Positions 60,430 through 64,000 of a DNA stretch of 64,000 nt are shown piece by piece. The stretch's first letter is position 1, and each line of letters begins with the position of its first letter. The translations under genes and the position numbers were made by a program. Location of the stretch: the NCBI RefSeq assembly GCF_026191375.1, contig NZ_JAODTL010000054.1, positions 62,001-126,000 of the forward strand. The letters run 5' to 3'. This DNA comes from Marinomonas pontica. Its GTDB lineage: Bacteria; Pseudomonadota; Gammaproteobacteria; Pseudomonadales; Marinomonadaceae. The notes beneath the pieces were generated by a model that worked only from the letters and a program-made list of their open reading frames with translations, ran no database searches and was not told the DNA's origin.

Positions 60430-61716
60430 ATGAACGCTTGGTATCTCATCTGTTTTTTATCGGCATTAGCGGTCTTTATTGCTTTTACCAACCAATACAT
60501 ACTAAAAATGCAAACAACCATTGCCATCACAACTGGCTCTGTTGTTATCTCCCTACTTTTGATTCTAGCGGTAAAAATGCTGGGCGATGAGACCGCTCTG
60601 TTTATTACTCAAGTTGTCTCCGGAATAGACTTTAATCAGCTTTTATTAAAAGGCATGTTAGGGTTTCTTCTGTTTGCAGGCGCTTTAGAGATCGACCTCG
60701 CAGCACTGAAAAGGCAACGCTGGGAGATCACCGTACTGGTGCTATTCTCCACATTAGTGTCCACTTTTCTTGTGGGCTACATGAGCTATTTCACATTTGA
60801 ACTACTCAACTTCCCTGTTCCTTTTATCTACTGTTTGTTGTTCGGCGCGCTCATCAGCCCAACCGACCCGATTGCAGTATTGGCGATTATCAAACAAATG
60901 AGCGCCCCACAAGGCATATCCATTCAAGTAGAAGGTGAATCCTTGTTTAACGACGGCGTGGGCTTGGTTATTTTCACCACTATTTTTGCCGTTGCTTTTT
61001 ACGGAACAGAGGCCAGCTTCAAAGAAGTCGCGGAACTGTTTTTAGTGGATGCCATTGGCGGCATAGTCTTCGGTCTTGTTATTGCTTTGGTTGGCCACTT
61101 CGTCATCATCAATTGCAAAGACATCAACACCCGTTTGCTGGTTACCTTAACCATACCGTCTGCGGGTTTTGCTCTGGCAAACATTTGGGAAATTTCCGGG
61201 GCGTTAGCAATGGTGACGAGCGGCATTTTGCTCGGTAACATCACACGAGCGACCGCATCAAAGCGCCGTGGCCCAGATGGAACACGTTATGTGAAAGATT
61301 TCTGGCATGCGACAGACAGCTTCTTAAACGCCTTACTTTTCCTAATCATAGGTATGTTGATCGTTACCATGCCGCTAACATGGGAAATAGTTGGCATTGG
61401 CCTAGTTATGGTGCCCATCGTCCTTTTGGCTCGATTCATCAGTGTAGGAAGCCCTTATCTGGTCTTCAAACGTTACCGTGAATACGATAAGCATTCTGTA
61501 AAAATCCTAACATGGGGCGGGTTACGAGGCGGCCTTGCACTGGCAATGGCGGCAGCGATTCCATCCAATCAACTTTTCATTGAAGGGTTAGATCTCGCAC
61601 GACATCATGGTCATCATTACCTACGTGGTGGTTATTTTCTCTATCATTGTTCAAGGTTTGACTATTTCGCCACTTATTCAGAAAAGCATTCAAGCAGCGA
61701 AAGAAAAGCAAAATAA
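60430..61716 (+). CDS. Na+/H+ antiporter, CPA1/NhaP type (C-terminus altered by a frameshift)
   Basis: Inner-membrane sodium/proton exchanger with about 12 helices; key motifs FGALISPTDPIAVLAI and VEGESLFNDGVGLVIFT (acidic pair of the transport site) are intact. After GLDL (base 61591) the printed frame turns into an unlikely His-rich tail, while the frame one base on reads DIMVIITYVVVIFSIIVQG… to a stop at 61720, a normal NhaP ending. One extra base within 61591-61603 explains it; the corrected length is 429. AAGG precedes ATG 60430. Terminator at 61749-61780. Confidence 0.85.
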   Translation: MNAWYLICFLSALAVFIAFTNQYILKMQTTIAITTGSVVISLLLILAVKMLGDETALFITQVVSGIDFNQLLLKGMLGFLLFAGALEIDLAALKRQRWEITVLVLFSTLVSTFLVGYMSYFTFELLNFPVPFIYCLLFGALISPTDPIAVLAIIKQMSAPQGISIQVEGESLFNDGVGLVIFTTIFAVAFYGTEASFKEVAELFLVDAIGGIVFGLVIALVGHFVIINCKDINTRLLVTLTIPSAGFALANIWEISGALAMVTSGILLGNITRATASKRRGPDGTRYVKDFWHATDSFLNALLFLIIGMLIVTMPLTWEIVGIGLVMVPIVLLARFISVGSPYLVFKRYREYDKHSVKILTWGGLRGGLALAMAAAIPSNQLFIEGLDLARHHGHHYLRGGYFLYHCSRFDYFATYSEKHSSSERKAK

Positions 61717-61748
61717 CTGAGAACCGCATTAACAAAACAATCGAAAGT

Positions 61749-61780
61749 AAAAAGGGTCGACTTAGGTTGACCCTTTTTAC
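61749..61780 (+). terminator. Terminator after the antiporter
   Basis: AAAAAGGGTCGAC (61749-61761) pairs with GTTGACCCTTTTT (61766-61778) with one G-U pair, followed by more T. Confidence 0.8.
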
Positions 61781-61959
61781 TTCATCGTCACAAATCTCTT
61801 ATACCCTCAACAATCCTTGTCATAGATCACGAAAACAAAAACGCCTCTGCTATAAAATAGCGTTATAACAATAATTATCTATACACAAACTACGCCATCA
61901 ACGCGTAGCACGACGGCGAGTATTAGCCTCCATCCGAATTGTATCGAGAGATAAACATT

Positions 61960-62822
61960 GTGACATCCACTCTGCATAATGAACACACGGCTTCTGTAAA
62001 CACAGCAAAACGCAATAACCTACACATCACAGGCAGCGGTGAAAAGATCATCATTTTGGCCCACGGTTTTGGCTGTAACCAAACCATGTGGCGCTTCCTT
62101 TTACCTGAATTAGAAAAGAATTATCGCGTTATATTATTCGACTATGTGGGTTGTGGTAGCTCAGACTTTACCGCGTATGAGGCCGATCGCTATCAGCGTT
62201 TAGAAGGTTACGCGTTAGATGTTATTGAAATTTGCGATGACTTAGACATACAAAACGTGATCTTTGTTGGGCATTCTATCAGTAGCACCATTGGCTGGAT
62301 TATCGCAGACCAACGACCAGAGCTTTTTCCCACCTTATCTCGATCTGTCCATCACCCTGCTTTTTGAATTGCGACCCACAGTACCAAGGTGGTTTTGACC
62401 GTCAGGATTTAGAAGGATTGGTCGAGCTTATGGATAAAGATTACATTGGCTGGGGAAACTATTTAGCACCGCTTGTGATGGGAAGTGATCTCGCTCCCAT
62501 AGGACCAAGCATGAACGACAGCGACGCGTTGGTACATCACTTGTTAACCAGCTTTTGTTCTACAGATGTGACCTATTCAAAACCATTTGCCATCGCGACG
62601 TTCTTTTCCGATTACCGAACATTGCTGCCTAAAATCACACACCCTTGCTTGCTATTGCAAAGCTCTAACGACGCCTTAGTGAAGGTATCGGTTGGAGAAT
62701 ATACCCAGCAACACCTCAGCAATGCGACACTGGAAATCATTGAAGCGAAAGGACATTGTTTGCATATGACACACCCAATTCATGTCCTCAATCACATTCA
62801 GTCTTTCCTGGCACAACACTAG
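61960..62822 (+). pseudogene. RsbQ-like alpha/beta hydrolase, split by a one-base frameshift
   Basis: Alpha/beta hydrolase close to Bacillus RsbQ, which activates the RsbP phosphatase in the energy-stress branch of sigma-B control. First frame: nucleophile elbow VGHSISSTIG; second frame: RFCST-type motif, Asp in QSSNDALVKV and His in AKGHCLHM. Adding one T to the T5 run at 62324-62328 joins them through …ELFSHLISICPSPCFLNCD…, giving 287 residues (RsbQ 269). The start is GTG 61960, behind GAGAG. No RsbP-like PAS phosphatase is adjacent. Confidence 0.82.
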
Positions 62823-62845
62823 AGTCCCTAAAGGCTAAAGTATTT

Positions 62846-63445
62846 TTAGGGATGAAATACCTTAGCCATTTCTTTAGCCATAGGATCAATGACCTTATCA
62901 AACCAGCTGGCCGACAAAGTTTGTACCATGGTCGAATAACCGTCAGACGTGAGTTCGCTTTGCACGTAAAAGGTATTTGATGCCGATAACTCGCCATTGG
63001 CGGAAATCATCTGCCAACGCCCAGAAATGTGCACAATACCCTCTAAATCCGCATAAAAATCATCAACCTCGATATTCAAAAAAGCAATGGCATAAGACGG
63101 TAAGCGCTGCCCTCCAAACCAGGTAATATTTGGTAAGGTTTTTTCCAACCGTTGCTGAGTCAAACGCGTCAGCTGAGGCGATAACGTTTCAGCCCAAAGG
63201 TTACTTTGTGAGCGATGAACATCACCTTGCTTCGTAACAAGTACAATTTCATTTCCTGCCAGATAATTCGCAACCACAATCGGCATTAATTGCACCGAAA
63301 TACGACGGGTTGACTGCGGTTGCGCACTTTTCAGCCCTGCGTCCATAAGCAAATACTCATAACTTTGTACCGCCGGTGCTGAACACCCAGCCACAAAACT
63401 ACAGGCTAACAATAACCACAGCACTTTCACACTCATCTTGTTCAT
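62846..63445 (-). CDS. pqiC: PqiC/YmbA-type lipoprotein
   Basis: Lipoprotein of 199 residues with a lipobox VAGC (Cys near 21) and the ABC-transport auxiliary fold typical of PqiC (DUF330): YEYLLMDAGL…ISVQLMPIVVANYLAGN. It works with the MCE protein PqiB in lipid movement between membranes. pqiB lies 39 bp upstream on the same strand, so they form one operon. 62823-62845 separates it from the convergent rsbQ-like gene. Confidence 0.85.
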   Translation of the reverse strand: MNKMSVKVLWLLLACSFVAGCSAPAVQSYEYLLMDAGLKSAQPQSTRRISVQLMPIVVANYLAGNEIVLVTKQGDVHRSQSNLWAETLSPQLTRLTQQRLEKTLPNITWFGGQRLPSYAIAFLNIEVDDFYADLEGIVHISGRWQMISANGELSASNTFYVQSELTSDGYSTMVQTLSASWFDKVIDPMAKEMAKVFHP

Positions 63446-63484
63446 TCATGTCCCTCTGTGAATACTCTACCAAGCCGTCATGGA

Positions 63485-64000
63485 TTATCGTGCCGCTTTT
63501 GGCTGTACATCGCCGCGCGGTTTAGTGTCAAAAATCAACGTATTTGGATTCTCCCTCAGCTGACGCAATAAAGGTTGTAACTCGTTCAAAGCACGACCTA
63601 ACGACACCATATTTTCTCTTAATGGCCGGCCTATCTGACCATTCGCTTGATACGTCTCCAGAGTTACATTCAACTCATTAATAGTAGCGATTAGCTCTGT
63701 AGGGATCTGCTGAGTGTCTGCATTATTCAACAACTGCGCCACACTTTTACTGACGGCTTGGAGTTGATGTAATGTTTCGTTGGCCTCATTCATGGTCCTA
63801 TTAAGCTGTTCAAACGTACTGTTCAACGGTAGCTGAGACAAATTATCAAGAATGCCGCCCACTTTGCTTTCAATATTCGCGAACGCATCGGGCGCAGTTG
63901 GAAACACTTTATAGCCCGAAAACTCCTTCCACCTTACTGGCGGCGGATTGTTCACAAAGTCGATATTAATGACCTTGGCGGCATTAAGGTAATTGCCAAT
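63485..64000 (-). CDS. pqiB: MCE-family protein PqiB, C-terminal part (cut by window edge)
   Basis: C-terminal segment of an intermembrane-transport protein with MCE domains. The frame stays open past a GTG at 63955 to the window edge (…NYLNAAKVINIDFVNNPP), so the true start lies outside. The visible part is the helical tail: GYKVFPTAPDAFANIESKV, then coiled-coil repeats (LNRTMNEANETLHQLQAVS) and the closing LRQLRENPNTLIFDTKPRGD, typical of PqiB. pqiC follows. Confidence 0.88.
   Translation of the reverse strand: MGNYLNAAKVINIDFVNNPPPVRWKEFSGYKVFPTAPDAFANIESKVGGILDNLSQLPLNSTFEQLNRTMNEANETLHQLQAVSKSVAQLLNNADTQQIPTELIATINELNVTLETYQANGQIGRPLRENMVSLGRALNELQPLLRQLRENPNTLIFDTKPRGDVQPKAAR

Overview
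The window is 64 kb of gammaproteobacterial chromosome. The gene order miaB-phoH(ybeZ)-ybeY-corC-lnt-(ybeL)-leuS-lptE-holA, several orphan chemoreceptors, RapA, RdgC, an AEC carrier, DctB/DctD and PqiBC point to a motile marine heterotroph of the Oceanospirillales type. Marinomonas is the closest match from memory; no search was run. Base composition looks mid-40s % G+C throughout. I see no rRNA, tRNA, CRISPR array, insertion sequence or prophage.

Layout. 1-6.5 kb: BaeS (cut by the left edge), BaeR, an AEC carrier, then DctB/DctD. 6.5-8.7 kb: a Fur-box-controlled AraC regulator and flavodoxin, then a possible structured RNA. 8.9-14.7 kb: two chemoreceptors, gltX, and an NIT-like sensor that overlaps the second chemoreceptor. 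14.7-31 kb: housekeeping and DNA/RNA metabolism (xni, tolC, M18 aminopeptidase, prc, ybfE, tdk, rdgC, a CDF transporter, rmuC, yigZ, rapA, a pseudouridine synthase). 31-32.2 kb: a small accessory patch with parDE, a broken small ORF and a gene remnant. 32.2-36.7 kb: a histone-deacetylase-family enzyme, an Hpt/degenerate HD-GYP protein, an EVE protein, a double-OmpA protein and a beta-barrel protein. 36.9-47 kb: the conserved miaB to holA block. 47-53.4 kb: a FIST-MCP receptor behind a perfect FNR/Anr-type box, a 2OG-Fe(II) oxygenase, a flavin reductase, and an 871-residue fusion of two cNMP-binding-like folds, an acyltransferase-like domain and an SGNH hydrolase. 53.5-64 kb: lysE, dapA with a long 5' hairpin, glsB, an orphan MinD/ParA-like ATPase, GNAT, an oxaloacetate-decarboxylase-family enzyme, tannase, a Na+/H+ antiporter, an RsbQ-like hydrolase and pqiC/pqiB (cut by the right edge).

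Functional themes. Several parts deal with sensing and redox: three chemoreceptors, an NIT-like sensor, an iron-regulated flavodoxin and a probably oxygen-regulated FIST receptor. Envelope functions are also frequent (Lnt, LptE, TolC, OmpA-like, Pqi, Prc).

Quality warning. At least six genes carry seven one-base frameshifts: dctB (two), gltX, phoH, a small ORF, the antiporter and rsbQ. Five of the seven are repaired by adding one base to an A or T run. That pattern suggests homopolymer sequencing errors more than real gene decay, especially for gltX.
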